In this document: piece by piece, positions 1 through 7,272 of the stretch | How positions within the stretch are numbered: the stretch's first letter is position 1 | Layout: each line of letters opens with the position of its first letter | Source of the DNA: Rhodoferax sp. | Lineage (GTDB): Bacteria > Pseudomonadota > Gammaproteobacteria > Burkholderiales > Burkholderiaceae_C | NCBI GenBank assembly: GCA_029946045.1 | Contig: JAQSDS010000057.1 | Span: forward strand, 1-7,272 | DNA length: 7,272 nt | Reading direction: 5' to 3' | Notes under the pieces: generated by a model | The model's database searches: none | Told to the model about the DNA's origin: nothing | The model's input: the letters and a program-made list of their open reading frames with translations, nothing else | Position numbers and translations under genes: made by a program

Positions 1-1375
1 CGGACAGCGCGCGCAGCAAGCGGGTCTGCAGACTCAAAGGCATGTCGCCAATTTCGTCGAGGAACAGCGTGCCGCCATCGGCCTGCAACATCAACCCGGG
101 CGCGCCCTTGCTGCGCCCGCCGGTAAAACTGCCCGCCGTGTAGCCGAATAGCTCGCTTTCGATCAGAGACTCCGGAATCGACGCGCAGTTGACCGCCACA
201 AAGGCCTTTTTGGCGCGCTGGCTCGACGTGTGCAGGGCGCGCGCCACCAGCTCCTTGCCCGTGCCGGTTTCGCCGTGCAGCAGAATGTTGACCTGTTTGT
301 TGACTAGGCGTTTGGCCTGCTCCAGCAGGCGGCGCATGGTGGGGTCGTCGCCCGCCAGTTGGTCCAGTGCCGGGCAATCGACCTGCATGGGGGTGACCGC
401 CGCCGGGTGCAGCGCCCGGCTGCTGTGGCGCGGCGGCGTGGCCATGGCATAAAACAGCTCGTGTCGATGGGTGCTGAGCACGGTGCGCTCGCTGCTGAGC
501 CCCGAGCGCGCCACACGCCAGATATCGTCCATGCTGACCTTGAACACCGAGGTCAAGGGCTTGCCCACCAGCGGCATCGCCACACCGTCGTCGGACACCG
601 CGGCCAGCATGTGGCGCGCGCCGCTGTTGGCGCCCACAATCTGGCCGTCGGCATCAAAGGCCAACATACATTCGCCGCTCACGTCCACCAGTGCCCAGTC
701 CACCCCCAGGCGCAAAATCCAGTGGCCGCTGAAATGGCGCATGAAATTGGCGTCCTCGACCATCTTGGCAAACATCACCGTCATGTGGCGCGCCAAATGC
801 TGGCTGGGCTTTTCGCTGGGTGAGCTCAGCGCCGAGATGTCGAGCACGCCAATGAACTCACCAGTCGGGTCGAACAAGGGCGCGGTGGTGCAGGTCAGGC
901 CGATGTGGGTGGCATCAAAATGGTCGCCCTGGTGGCATGTGAGCGGCGTGCGCTCGACGATGCAGGTGCCAACGCCGCAGGTGCCTGCGTGCGACTCGCT
1001 CCAGTCGGTGCCTAGACACAGGCCGGAGCGCTTGAGCTCCCGGTCCCACTGGTCATTGCCAATAAAGTCCACGGTAACCCCATGTGCATCGGTCAGCAGC
1101 AGCACATAACCCAGCGGCGCCACGCGTTTGTACAACTGCTCCATGCCGGCGCGCGCCACCCGCAGAAATGATTCGATCTGCTCCTGATGCTCGCGCAATT
1201 GCCAGTTGTCGAGCACGCGCGCGGGCTGGGTGCGCGTTGGGTCGAGCCCGTGCTCACTGACGCAACGCGTCCAGGAGCGGGTAATCAAGGTATCGTCGCC
1301 AGCCATCGGCTGCAAAAAATTGCGCGATGTGCAGGCAAGCACCCGGTCGATATGACTTGTCACTGAGGCATGCAT
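1..1375 (-). CDS. AcoR-type sigma-54-dependent transcriptional activator (3' part cut by window edge)
   Basis: This protein should activate sigma-54 RNA polymerase promoters in response to an effector sensed by its N-terminal half. The 458 visible residues form one uninterrupted frame. Residues about 78-200 resemble the GAF domain of AcoR-like regulators (GTCGVGTC at 131-138, later an LTCTTAPLFDPTGE-type segment). A weak PAS-like stretch (MLAFDADGQIVGAN) lies near 236-250. The AAA+ domain begins near 345, with Walker A GETGTGKE at 368-375, an L1 loop GSFTGG at 415-420 (usual form GAFTGA) and Walker B GGTLFLDEIGD at 434-444. The rest of the AAA+ domain and the expected Fis-type helix-turn-helix lie beyond position 1; such proteins are usually about 600-650 residues long. 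The ATG at 1375-1373 is preceded by AGGAG 9 nt upstream, which supports this start. The target genes and effector cannot be told from this window. Family assignment is firm; the AcoR label is only by likeness, so no symbol is given. Confidence 0.93.
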   Translation of the reverse strand, partial: MHASVTSHIDRVLACTSRNFLQPMAGDDTLITRSWTRCVSEHGLDPTRTQPARVLDNWQLREHQEQIESFLRVARAGMEQLYKRVAPLGYVLLLTDAHGVTVDFIGNDQWDRELKRSGLCLGTDWSESHAGTCGVGTCIVERTPLTCHQGDHFDATHIGLTCTTAPLFDPTGEFIGVLDISALSSPSEKPSQHLARHMTVMFAKMVEDANFMRHFSGHWILRLGVDWALVDVSGECMLAFDADGQIVGANSGARHMLAAVSDDGVAMPLVGKPLTSVFKVSMDDIWRVARSGLSSERTVLSTHRHELFYAMATPPRHSSRALHPAAVTPMQVDCPALDQLAGDDPTMRRLLEQAKRLVNKQVNILLHGETGTGKELVARALHTSSQRAKKAFVAVNCASIPESLIESELFGYTAGSFTGGRSKGAPGLMLQADGGTLFLDEIGDMPLSLQTRLLRALS

Positions 1376-1384
1376 TGGTCTTAT

Positions 1385-1389
1385 CTCCT
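1385..1389 (-). promoter_or_regulatory. Shine-Dalgarno AGGAG of the sigma-54 activator gene
   Basis: On the minus strand AGGAG is followed by 9 nt and then ATG at 1375. It is one of the best ribosome binding sites in the window and fixes the start of the activator gene. Confidence 0.7.
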
Positions 1390-1462
1390 ATGCCGACGCA
1401 ATGTAGCACCTAATGCAAGGTCTAAAAAGTCGTAGAAACCCGTGCCTATGGCCAAGTCAGGC

Positions 1463-1495
1463 GAAATTAATTGGAATCTGACCCCTATTATTTTC
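1463..1495. repeat. AT-rich imperfect palindrome with a GGGGTCAGA core, REP-like relic
   Basis: Read on the minus strand, the arm GAAAATAATAGGGG is followed by the loop TCAGA and the arm TTCCAATTAATTTC. The two 14-nt arms pair at all but two positions, counting two G-T wobbles. I recall the core GGGGTCAGATTCC next to AATTAATT from short dispersed elements found near IS200/Y1 (RAYT-type) transposase genes in proteobacteria, but could not check this here. No transposase gene is present. It lies 45 bp beyond the stop codon of the NadR-like gene, so it could also act as a weak RNA hairpin at the end of that operon, though no uridine tract follows it. Confidence 0.5.
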
Positions 1496-1540
1496 AGCGG
1501 ATTGCACGGCGCTTCATCCGGATTACGGACGGCGGCAGAG

Positions 1541-3407
<1,867 letters not shown>

Positions 3408-3419
3408 TTAGGTAGGTGC

Positions 3420-3448
3420 GCTGTCATGGCGAGCCGCGCAATGACAGC
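3420..3448. repeat. Hairpin between ispH and serS, touching the ispH stop codon
   Basis: GCTGTCAT at 3420-3427 and ATGACAGC at 3441-3448 are perfect inverted arms. After one mismatch the stem continues for three more G-C pairs (GCG at 3429-3431 with CGC at 3437-3439) around a 5-nt loop. On the transcribed strand the outer arm begins in the last base of the ispH stop codon TAG (3450-3448). No uridine run follows towards serS, so it does not look like an intrinsic terminator. It may protect the ispH 3' end, mark an RNA processing site, or be a member of a dispersed repeat family. Confidence 0.6.
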
Positions 3449-4419
3449 TATTCTTGTGCTTGGTCTTCTTCATTCTGCTCCAGGCGCAGGCCCTTGGGCA
3501 GCGGGAACTTGACACTTTCGGGGTCGCCGGGCATACGCTGCACCGACACCGCGCCCATGGCCTTGAGGCGCGCAATCACCTGGGTCACCAAAATTTCGGG
3601 GGCCGAGGCACCGGCAGTCAGCCCGACCCGGCTGCAGCCCTCAAACCATTGCTGCTGCAGTTCGTCGGCACTGTCGACCATGTAGCCGGGCGTGCCCAAC
3701 TTGCGCGCTACTTCGGCCAGGCGGTTGCTATTGGAACTGGTGGGGCTGCCCACCACCACCACCACATCGACCTGCGGACTCATCAGTTTGACAGCGTCCT
3801 GGCGGTTCTGCGTGGCGTAACAAATGTCTTGCTGCTTGGGCTCGCGCGCGTTAGGAAAGCGGGCCTTGATCGCCGCCGCAATGGCCGCGGCGTCGTCGAC
3901 GCTGAGGGTGGTTTGCGTCACCACGGCCAGTTGGGCTGTCTGGGCCGGCTCGATGCGCGCCACGTCGGCCACGTCTTCCACCAGATGGATGCCACTGTCC
4001 AACTGGCCCATGGTGCCTTCCACCTCGGGGTGGCCCTTGTGGCCAATCATGATGAATTCATAGCCTTCTTTGGCCAGCTTGGCCACTTCCACATGCACCT
4101 TGGTCACCAGCGGGCAGGTGGCGTCAAAAATACGAAAGCCGCGCGCGGCAGCCTCTTGCTGCACCGCCCGACTCACACCGTGGGCCGAAAATACCAGCGT
4201 GGCACCAGCAGGTACATCGTCAAGATCTTCAATAAAAATCGCACCCTTGGTTTTCAGGTCGTTCACCACATAGGTGTTGTGCACAATTTCATGGCGCACG
4301 TAAATGGGTGCGCCAAACTTGGCCAGCGCACGCTCCACAATTTCAATGGCGCGGTCCACCCCGGCGCAAAAGCCGCGCGGCTCGGCCAGCAACACCTCGA
4401 CCCTGCCATTGTTTTTCAT
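3448..4419 (-). CDS. ispH: 4-hydroxy-3-methylbut-2-enyl diphosphate reductase
   Basis: IspH (LytB) is the iron-sulfur enzyme that reduces HMBPP to isopentenyl and dimethylallyl diphosphate, the last step of the MEP pathway. The 323-residue product fits the family. The three cluster-binding cysteines are visible: C18 in [10 protein letters not shown]102 in FDATCPLV and C200 in QDICYAT. Substrate-binding histidines are seen in RHEIVHN (H47), FSAH (H80) and [10 protein letters not shown] (H130), the last followed by the catalytic glutamate E132. The later [13 protein letters not shown] segment (222-234) is the typical diphosphate-binding serine/asparagine region. A short acidic C-terminal tail (about 315-323) ends the protein. 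The start ATG at 4419 overlaps the fkpB stop as ATGA, which supports coupled translation; a weak GGGG lies 4 nt ahead of it inside fkpB. Its presence indicates isoprenoid synthesis by the MEP route. Confidence 0.98.
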   Translation of the reverse strand: MKNNGRVEVLLAEPRGFCAGVDRAIEIVERALAKFGAPIYVRHEIVHNTYVVNDLKTKGAIFIEDLDDVPAGATLVFSAHGVSRAVQQEAAARGFRIFDATCPLVTKVHVEVAKLAKEGYEFIMIGHKGHPEVEGTMGQLDSGIHLVEDVADVARIEPAQTAQLAVVTQTTLSVDDAAAIAAAIKARFPNAREPKQQDICYATQNRQDAVKLMSPQVDVVVVVGSPTSSNSNRLAEVARKLGTPGYMVDSADELQQQWFEGCSRVGLTAGASAPEILVTQVIARLKAMGAVSVQRMPGDPESVKFPLPKGLRLEQNEEDQAQE

Positions 4420-4880
4420 AACACCCCAATCAGTTGAACTTCAAACGTCACCGGTTGGCCCGCCAGCGGATGGTTGAAGTCGAACAACACCGCGTCACCC
4501 TTGGCGTCGCTGCGAAAATCGATGATCACAGCGGCAAATTCGCCCTGACCGTCAGGCGTGGGGAACTTGACGACATCGCCCACGGCGTAGCTCTCATTGG
4601 CGCCGCCCAGGTCCATGAGCTCTTTGCGCGCCATCCACTGTTGCATGTCCGGGCTGCGTGGCCCAAAAGCCTCGCCCGCTGCCAATTCGATGCTGGTGCG
4701 GGTGCCCTCGGCCAGGCCGATCAGGTGCGCCTCGACGGCCGGCGACAACTCGCCGGTGCCCAGGGTGAGCGTAGCCGGAGCGGACGCAAAGGTATTGACC
4801 ACGTCACCGGCCGGGCCGCTTAAGCGGTAGTGCAGTGTCAGAAAAGAGCCGGGTTGAACGATTGGACAAGAGGTCGTCAT
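4416..4880 (-). CDS. fkpB: SlyD-like FKBP-type peptidyl-prolyl cis-trans isomerase
   Basis: This 154-residue protein belongs to the SlyD/FkpB group of FKBP isomerases, which speed proline isomerisation and act as folding helpers in the cytoplasm. The FKBP fold is split by the insert-in-flap domain typical of the group: the first FKBP strands (LTLHYRLSG, about 14-22), [17 protein letters not shown] with the usual glycine-rich turn (about 40-56), the flap insert (about 70-125), and the signature ending [18 protein letters not shown] (130-147). The histidine- and cysteine-rich metal-binding tail of SlyD is missing, which fits FkpB better. The ATG at 4880 is preceded by AGGA about 5 nt upstream. 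It is the first gene of the minus-strand cluster; fkpB next to ispH is a common arrangement in proteobacteria. No signal peptide is seen. Confidence 0.95.
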   Translation of the reverse strand: MTTSCPIVQPGSFLTLHYRLSGPAGDVVNTFASAPATLTLGTGELSPAVEAHLIGLAEGTRTSIELAAGEAFGPRSPDMQQWMARKELMDLGGANESYAVGDVVKFPTPDGQGEFAAVIIDFRSDAKGDAVLFDFNHPLAGQPVTFEVQLIGVL

Positions 4881-4903
4881 GGAATTCCTGTAAATTCTGT
4901 AAT

Positions 4904-4929
4904 ACCCCCGCGGTCAAAACTTGCGGGGT
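4904..4929. repeat. Imperfect inverted repeat in the divergent fkpB/radC promoter region
   Basis: ACCCCCGC at 4904-4911 and GCGGGGT at 4923-4929 are inverted arms with one extra base, separated by 11 nt. They lie between two divergent genes. The repeat could be an operator or simply a short hairpin in the 5' leader; no regulator site that I recognise matches it. I see no convincing -35/-10 pair for either gene in this 87-bp stretch. Confidence 0.35.
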
Positions 4930-4967
4930 GCTGGCATAAACTGCGAGCCATTGTAAAAGCCTGCACC

Positions 4968-5669
4968 ATGCCCCTCAAAGACCTGCCCCCCGATGCCCGC
5001 CCGCGTGAAAAAATGCTGGCCCGCGGCCCTGGCGCTTTAAGCGACGTGGAGCTGCTGGCGCTGCTGCTGCGCACTGGCATCAAGGGCAAAGGCGTGTTTC
5101 AACTGGCGCGTGAACTGCTCGACATCAAACCTGGCGCCGATGGCCAAAACGGCTTTGATGGCATAGCCGGTCTGCTCAACGCCACCGCCGAAGACCTCAA
5201 ACCGGTCAAGGGCCTGGGCCCGGCCAAGCGCTCCGAACTGTTGGCGGTGCTGGAGCTGGCCCGGCGCGCCCTGTCGCAAAGGTTGCAGGAGCGCACCGTG
5301 TTTGCCACACCAGACGCCGTCAAGCAATTTTTACAACTGAAACTGGCGGCGCGTCAGCAGGAAGTGTTTGCTGTGCTGTTCCTGGATGTACAAAACCGTT
5401 TGATTTCATTTGTTGAGATGTTTCAGGGCACGCTGACCCAGACCAGTGTCTACCCGCGCGAGGTCGTGTTGATGGCACTCAAGCACCAAGCCGCCGCCGT
5501 GGTGCTGTCGCACAACCACCCCAGTGGTTCGGTGCAACCCTCTAGAGCAGATGAAATGCTGACACAAACCCTCAAAACTACCCTGGCGCTGATTGATGTA
5601 CGGGTGCTCGACCACGTGATTGTGGCGCCAGGCGAGGCGCTGAGTATGGCCGAGCGTGGCCTGCTGTGA
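4968..5669 (+). CDS. radC: RadC family JAB/MPN-domain protein
   Basis: RadC-family proteins combine an N-terminal helix-hairpin-helix region with a C-terminal JAB1/MPN metalloprotease-like domain. The early link to DNA repair has been questioned, and the biochemical function is unsettled. The 233-residue product starts [17 protein letters not shown], the standard RadC opening. The helix-hairpin-helix segment is around [16 protein letters not shown] (77-92). The JAMM metal site is complete: [14 protein letters not shown] at 182-195 with H182, H184 and D195, and a candidate glutamate at E132. The ATG at 4968 is chosen although the frame is open back to 4830, because the upstream residues do not look like RadC and would run into the divergent fkpB. 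No clear ribosome binding site precedes it. The stop codon overlaps the start of the smr gene. Confidence 0.96.
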   Translation: MPLKDLPPDARPREKMLARGPGALSDVELLALLLRTGIKGKGVFQLARELLDIKPGADGQNGFDGIAGLLNATAEDLKPVKGLGPAKRSELLAVLELARRALSQRLQERTVFATPDAVKQFLQLKLAARQQEVFAVLFLDVQNRLISFVEMFQGTLTQTSVYPREVVLMALKHQAAAVVLSHNHPSGSVQPSRADEMLTQTLKTTLALIDVRVLDHVIVAPGEALSMAERGLL

Positions 5670-6316
5670 CAGCGGTCAAGGTCAAAGCGCTGGGTGACCT
5701 GAAAGTGGTCAAGCGTGCCATTGCCGAACAAGCGCAGCAGCGCGCCATGCAGGCCAGCCAGCAGGTCAAGGCGGTCAAACAGGCCGCCAGCGACAAGGAC
5801 TTGTTCATCCGGGCAGCGGGCGCTGTCAAACCGCTGCCCGACAAACGCAAGCTGCACCACAAACCCGCGCCCAAAATGCCGCAGGCCATGCAATACCAGC
5901 GCGATGAAATAGCCGTTTTGAAAGAAGCCATCAGCGACGAGTTTGATGTTTCCACCCTGCTCGAAAGCGACGAACACCTGAGCTTTCGCCGCCCTGGCAT
6001 CGGCCCGGATGTGACGCGCAAGCTGCGCCGCGGCGACTGGTCGATCCAGCGCCAGCTCGACCTGCACGGCCTGCGCCGCGACGACGCGCGCGAAGCCCTG
6101 AGCATTTTCATCCGGGAAGCACACAAACAAGGCATTCGGTGCGTGCGCGTGGTGCACGGCAAGGGCCTGGGCTCGCCGGGCAAAGCGCCCATTTTGAAGA
6201 GCCGCGTGCACAGCTGGCTGGTACAAAAAAACGAGGTGCTGGCCTTTGTGCAAGCCAAACCCGCCGATGGCGGCGCGGGTGCCCTGGTGGTGCTGCTGAT
6301 GGCATCGCGGGCCTGA
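5666..6316 (+). CDS. Smr-domain protein (putative endonuclease)
   Basis: The C-terminal part is an Smr (small MutS-related) domain: LDLHG at 131-135, [10 protein letters not shown] at 161-170 and [10 protein letters not shown] at 202-211, the three conserved blocks of the family. Smr domains of this type can nick DNA or cleave RNA; the precise target of bacterial stand-alone proteins like this one is uncertain. Residues 1-70 are rich in K, Q and A and probably form a basic helical or disordered arm; residues about 75-130 are the pre-Smr region typical of SmrA/YdaL-like proteins. The gene most likely begins at GTG 5666, overlapping the radC stop as GTGA, and should be translationally coupled to it. 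The next in-frame ATG (codon 28, at 5747) would remove part of the basic arm. The 216-residue length fits the family. Confidence 0.93.
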   Translation: MTAVKVKALGDLKVVKRAIAEQAQQRAMQASQQVKAVKQAASDKDLFIRAAGAVKPLPDKRKLHHKPAPKMPQAMQYQRDEIAVLKEAISDEFDVSTLLESDEHLSFRRPGIGPDVTRKLRRGDWSIQRQLDLHGLRRDDAREALSIFIREAHKQGIRCVRVVHGKGLGSPGKAPILKSRVHSWLVQKNEVLAFVQAKPADGGAGALVVLLMASRA

Positions 6317-6333
6317 TCGTTAAACAAGGGCGC

Positions 6334-6371
6334 AAAAACGAAAAAGCCCTAGAACATCTCTGTTCTAGGGC
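6334..6371 (-). terminator. Intrinsic terminator of tRNA-Arg
   Basis: A perfect 11-bp stem (GCCCTAGAACA at 6346-6356 with TGTTCTAGGGC at 6361-6371) closes a 4-nt loop. On the minus strand it is followed by TTTTTCGTTTTT (6345-6334). It begins 8 bases after the encoded CCA end of the tRNA. On the plus strand only a weak T stretch follows, but the same stem may also slow transcripts leaving smr, whose stop codon is 29 bp before the stem. Confidence 0.93.
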
Positions 6372-6379
6372 AATCCGTT

Positions 6380-6456
6380 TGGTGCGGCTGGCAGGAATTG
6401 AACCCACGACCCTCTGGTTCGTAGCCAGATACTCTATCCAACTGAGCTACAGCCGC
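6380..6456 (-). tRNA. tRNA-Arg (anticodon ACG)
   Basis: The 77-nt gene, with CCA encoded, folds as a full cloverleaf. The acceptor stem is GCGGCTG with CAGCCGC and discriminator A; the D arm is GCTC...GAGT; the anticodon arm is TCTGG-CTACGAA-CCAGA; and the T loop is TTCAATT. The anticodon ACG is expected to have its first base converted to inosine by TadA and then to read CGU, CGC and CGA. The T stem contains two G-U pairs, so it is slightly weak but acceptable. The tRNA stands alone, facing smr, with its own terminator. Confidence 0.97.
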
Positions 6457-6466
6457 TAAGCTTCGT

Positions 6467-6472
6467 ATTCTA
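6467..6472 (-). promoter_or_regulatory. Candidate -10 element of tRNA-Arg
   Basis: TAGAAT on the minus strand matches TATAAT at five of six positions and ends 10 nt before the mature 5' end of the tRNA, a usual distance for a tRNA promoter. No clear -35 element is seen at 16-18 nt upstream, so the tRNA may also be read from the globin gene above it. Confidence 0.4.
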
Positions 6473-6507
6473 GCAAGGAAAAACAGGGGGTTCGGCCGTT
6501 TACCTGC

Positions 6508-6942
6508 TCAAGAGCCGGAAAAATTTGGCATTTTTTGCACTTCGGCCTGATTGCGCATCCAATCTGCGGTCTGAAAAAACGACTTGTTCAGACGCTCATG
6601 CAGAGCTGAAGGCACGCCAGTCTCGGTCATGGCCTGATCCATACACGCCAGCCACTGGTCACGCTCGACCACGCCAATCTTGAACGGCATGTGCCGCGCT
6701 TTCAGGCGCGGGTGACCAAAACGGTCGGTGAAATACTGCGGACCACCCAGCCAGCCGCACAAAAACCAGAATAACTTTTGCCGCGCATCGTCCAGCACCG
6801 AACCGTGCACCACCCGCAACTCGGCGTAACCAGGCTCCAGGTCCATCAGGTCATAAAAACGGTTGACCAGCGCTTGCACGCGGTCTTCGCCACCGATCCA
6901 TTCGAATGGGGTGTCGAAAGCGGGTTTTTCTTCAATGTTCAT
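6508..6942 (-). CDS. Group II truncated haemoglobin
   Basis: This 144-residue protein is a 2-on-2 (truncated) globin of group II, a cytoplasmic haem protein that binds O2 or NO and is usually linked to oxidative or nitrosative stress protection or electron transfer. Visible marks are TPFEWIGGED near the N-terminus (11-20), FY at 29-30 (Tyr at or near B10), FGHPRLKARHMPFKIG at 75-90 with the likely proximal histidine H84, and RDQWLACMDQAM at 94-105 with W97 as the group II Trp G8. The start at ATG 6942 has no evident Shine-Dalgarno sequence; TAAAAT at 6957-6952 lies about 9 nt upstream. The gene sits 50 bp after the permease gene on the same strand and 51 bp before tRNA-Arg. I see no terminator between it and the tRNA. 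The physiological role cannot be told from the neighbours. Confidence 0.93.
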   Translation of the reverse strand: MNIEEKPAFDTPFEWIGGEDRVQALVNRFYDLMDLEPGYAELRVVHGSVLDDARQKLFWFLCGWLGGPQYFTDRFGHPRLKARHMPFKIGVVERDQWLACMDQAMTETGVPSALHERLNKSFFQTADWMRNQAEVQKMPNFSGS

Positions 6943-6992
6943 AGGTTAGCAATTTTACGAGTGGCAGTCATGGCGAGCTCAAGCAGCAAACG

Positions 6993-7272
6993 TCACTGCG
7001 CCGCGTTGCGCAGCGTCTGCACTACCGGGCGATTGAGCACCTCACGCAGACCCCACCAACCGGCTGCCAGCGCCAGCACGGCACCGGCCAGCGCGCCCAG
7101 CAGCGGCACCCACAGCGACACCACCCAGTCGAACTCAAAGACATAACGTGCCAGCGCCCAACCGACCGCGCTGGCCACAACAGAGGCTAAAAAGCCGGCC
7201 AGCAGGCCCACGCCGGCCAGTTCGATGTGCTGCACCCGGCGCAACAGGCTGGCGCGGGCACCCACCGCGCGC
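6993..7272 (-). CDS. FtsX-like ABC transporter permease (C-terminal end; start outside window)
   Basis: Only the last 92 residues are visible; the frame is open to the window edge. The segment RAVGARASLLRRVQHIE is the typical coupling-helix region before the penultimate membrane helix of FtsX/MacB/YbbP permeases. Two hydrophobic stretches follow: LAGVGLLAGFLASVVASAVG and, after a short FEFDWVVS loop, WVPLLGALAGAVLALAAGWW. The tail LREVLNRPVVQTLRNAAQ is cytoplasmic. It most resembles YbbP-like permeases that work with a YbbA-like ATPase, but the fragment is too short to separate this from other members. The stop codon is TGA at 6995-6993, 50 bp before globin. A valine GTG at 7265 is internal, not a start. 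Confidence 0.85.
   Translation of the reverse strand, partial: RAVGARASLLRRVQHIELAGVGLLAGFLASVVASAVGWALARYVFEFDWVVSLWVPLLGALAGAVLALAAGWWGLREVLNRPVVQTLRNAAQ

Noticed and set aside
471..1109. A 212-codon plus-strand open frame
   Set aside because: It is antisense to the GAF/PAS part of the sigma-54 activator, whose frame is continuous and recognisable.
1376..1462. A sigma-54 -24/-12 promoter near GGCACG upstream of the activator gene
   Set aside because: A GGCACG is present near 1440, but no GC dinucleotide follows at the required spacing.
3751..3765. A short CAC/ACC trinucleotide run
   Set aside because: On the coding strand it simply encodes the consecutive valines of a conserved IspH beta strand (VDVVVVVG).
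3454..4437. A 327-codon plus-strand open frame
   Set aside because: It mirrors ispH on the other strand; the ispH frame has all catalytic residues, so this is a shadow.
4881..4967. Possible sigma-70 promoters for fkpB (TTGACC with TTTACA) and radC (TTGCGG or CATAAA)
   Set aside because: The hexamers are poor or badly spaced; the fkpB pair would start transcription at or after its ribosome binding site. I did not annotate them.
5450..6253. A 267-codon minus-strand open frame across radC and smr
   Set aside because: It is antisense to two well-supported genes and shows no recognisable domain.
6139..6459. A plus-strand open frame running through the tRNA region
   Set aside because: It reads out of frame through smr and then through the terminator and antisense tRNA-Arg, so it cannot be a real gene.

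Overview
The window reads as chromosomal DNA of a betaproteobacterium, most likely Burkholderiales/Comamonadaceae (a Rhodoferax- or Polaromonas-like organism). This rests on the high G+C, the style of the SerS, IspH and FkpB proteins, and the gene order; it is a family-level impression, not a search result. The content is mostly housekeeping. I found no CRISPR array, no phage gene, no intact insertion sequence and no candidate new defence or mobile system.

Layout. The minus strand at 1-1375 carries the N-terminal 458 residues of an AcoR-type sigma-54-dependent activator; its C-terminal part lies outside the window. A 165-bp gap (1376-1540) holds its ribosome binding site and an AT-rich hairpin that looks like a dispersed-repeat relic. 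Next comes a compact minus-strand cluster, transcribed from 4880 down to 1541: fkpB (SlyD-like peptidyl-prolyl isomerase), ispH (last step of the MEP isoprenoid pathway), serS (seryl-tRNA synthetase) and a small NadR-like P-loop nucleotide-binding protein. The fkpB/ispH and serS/NadR-like pairs overlap at their stop and start codons (4 and 8 bp). ispH and serS are 55 bp apart, separated by a strong hairpin.

An 87-bp divergent region (4881-4967) separates fkpB from the plus-strand pair radC and smr, which overlap by 4 bp (GTGA). Facing them on the minus strand is tRNA-Arg(ACG) with an 11-bp-stem intrinsic terminator. Upstream of the tRNA lie a group-II truncated haemoglobin gene and, cut by the window end, the C-terminus of an FtsX-like ABC transporter permease.

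The cluster genes serve unrelated core processes: protein folding, isoprenoid synthesis, translation and probably NAD-related nucleotide metabolism. They probably share transcription for convenience rather than forming one pathway. The points most worth a second look are the REP-like hairpin near 1463-1495, the hairpin at the ispH stop codon, the coupling of serS to the NadR-like gene, and unusual residues in the sigma-54 activator.
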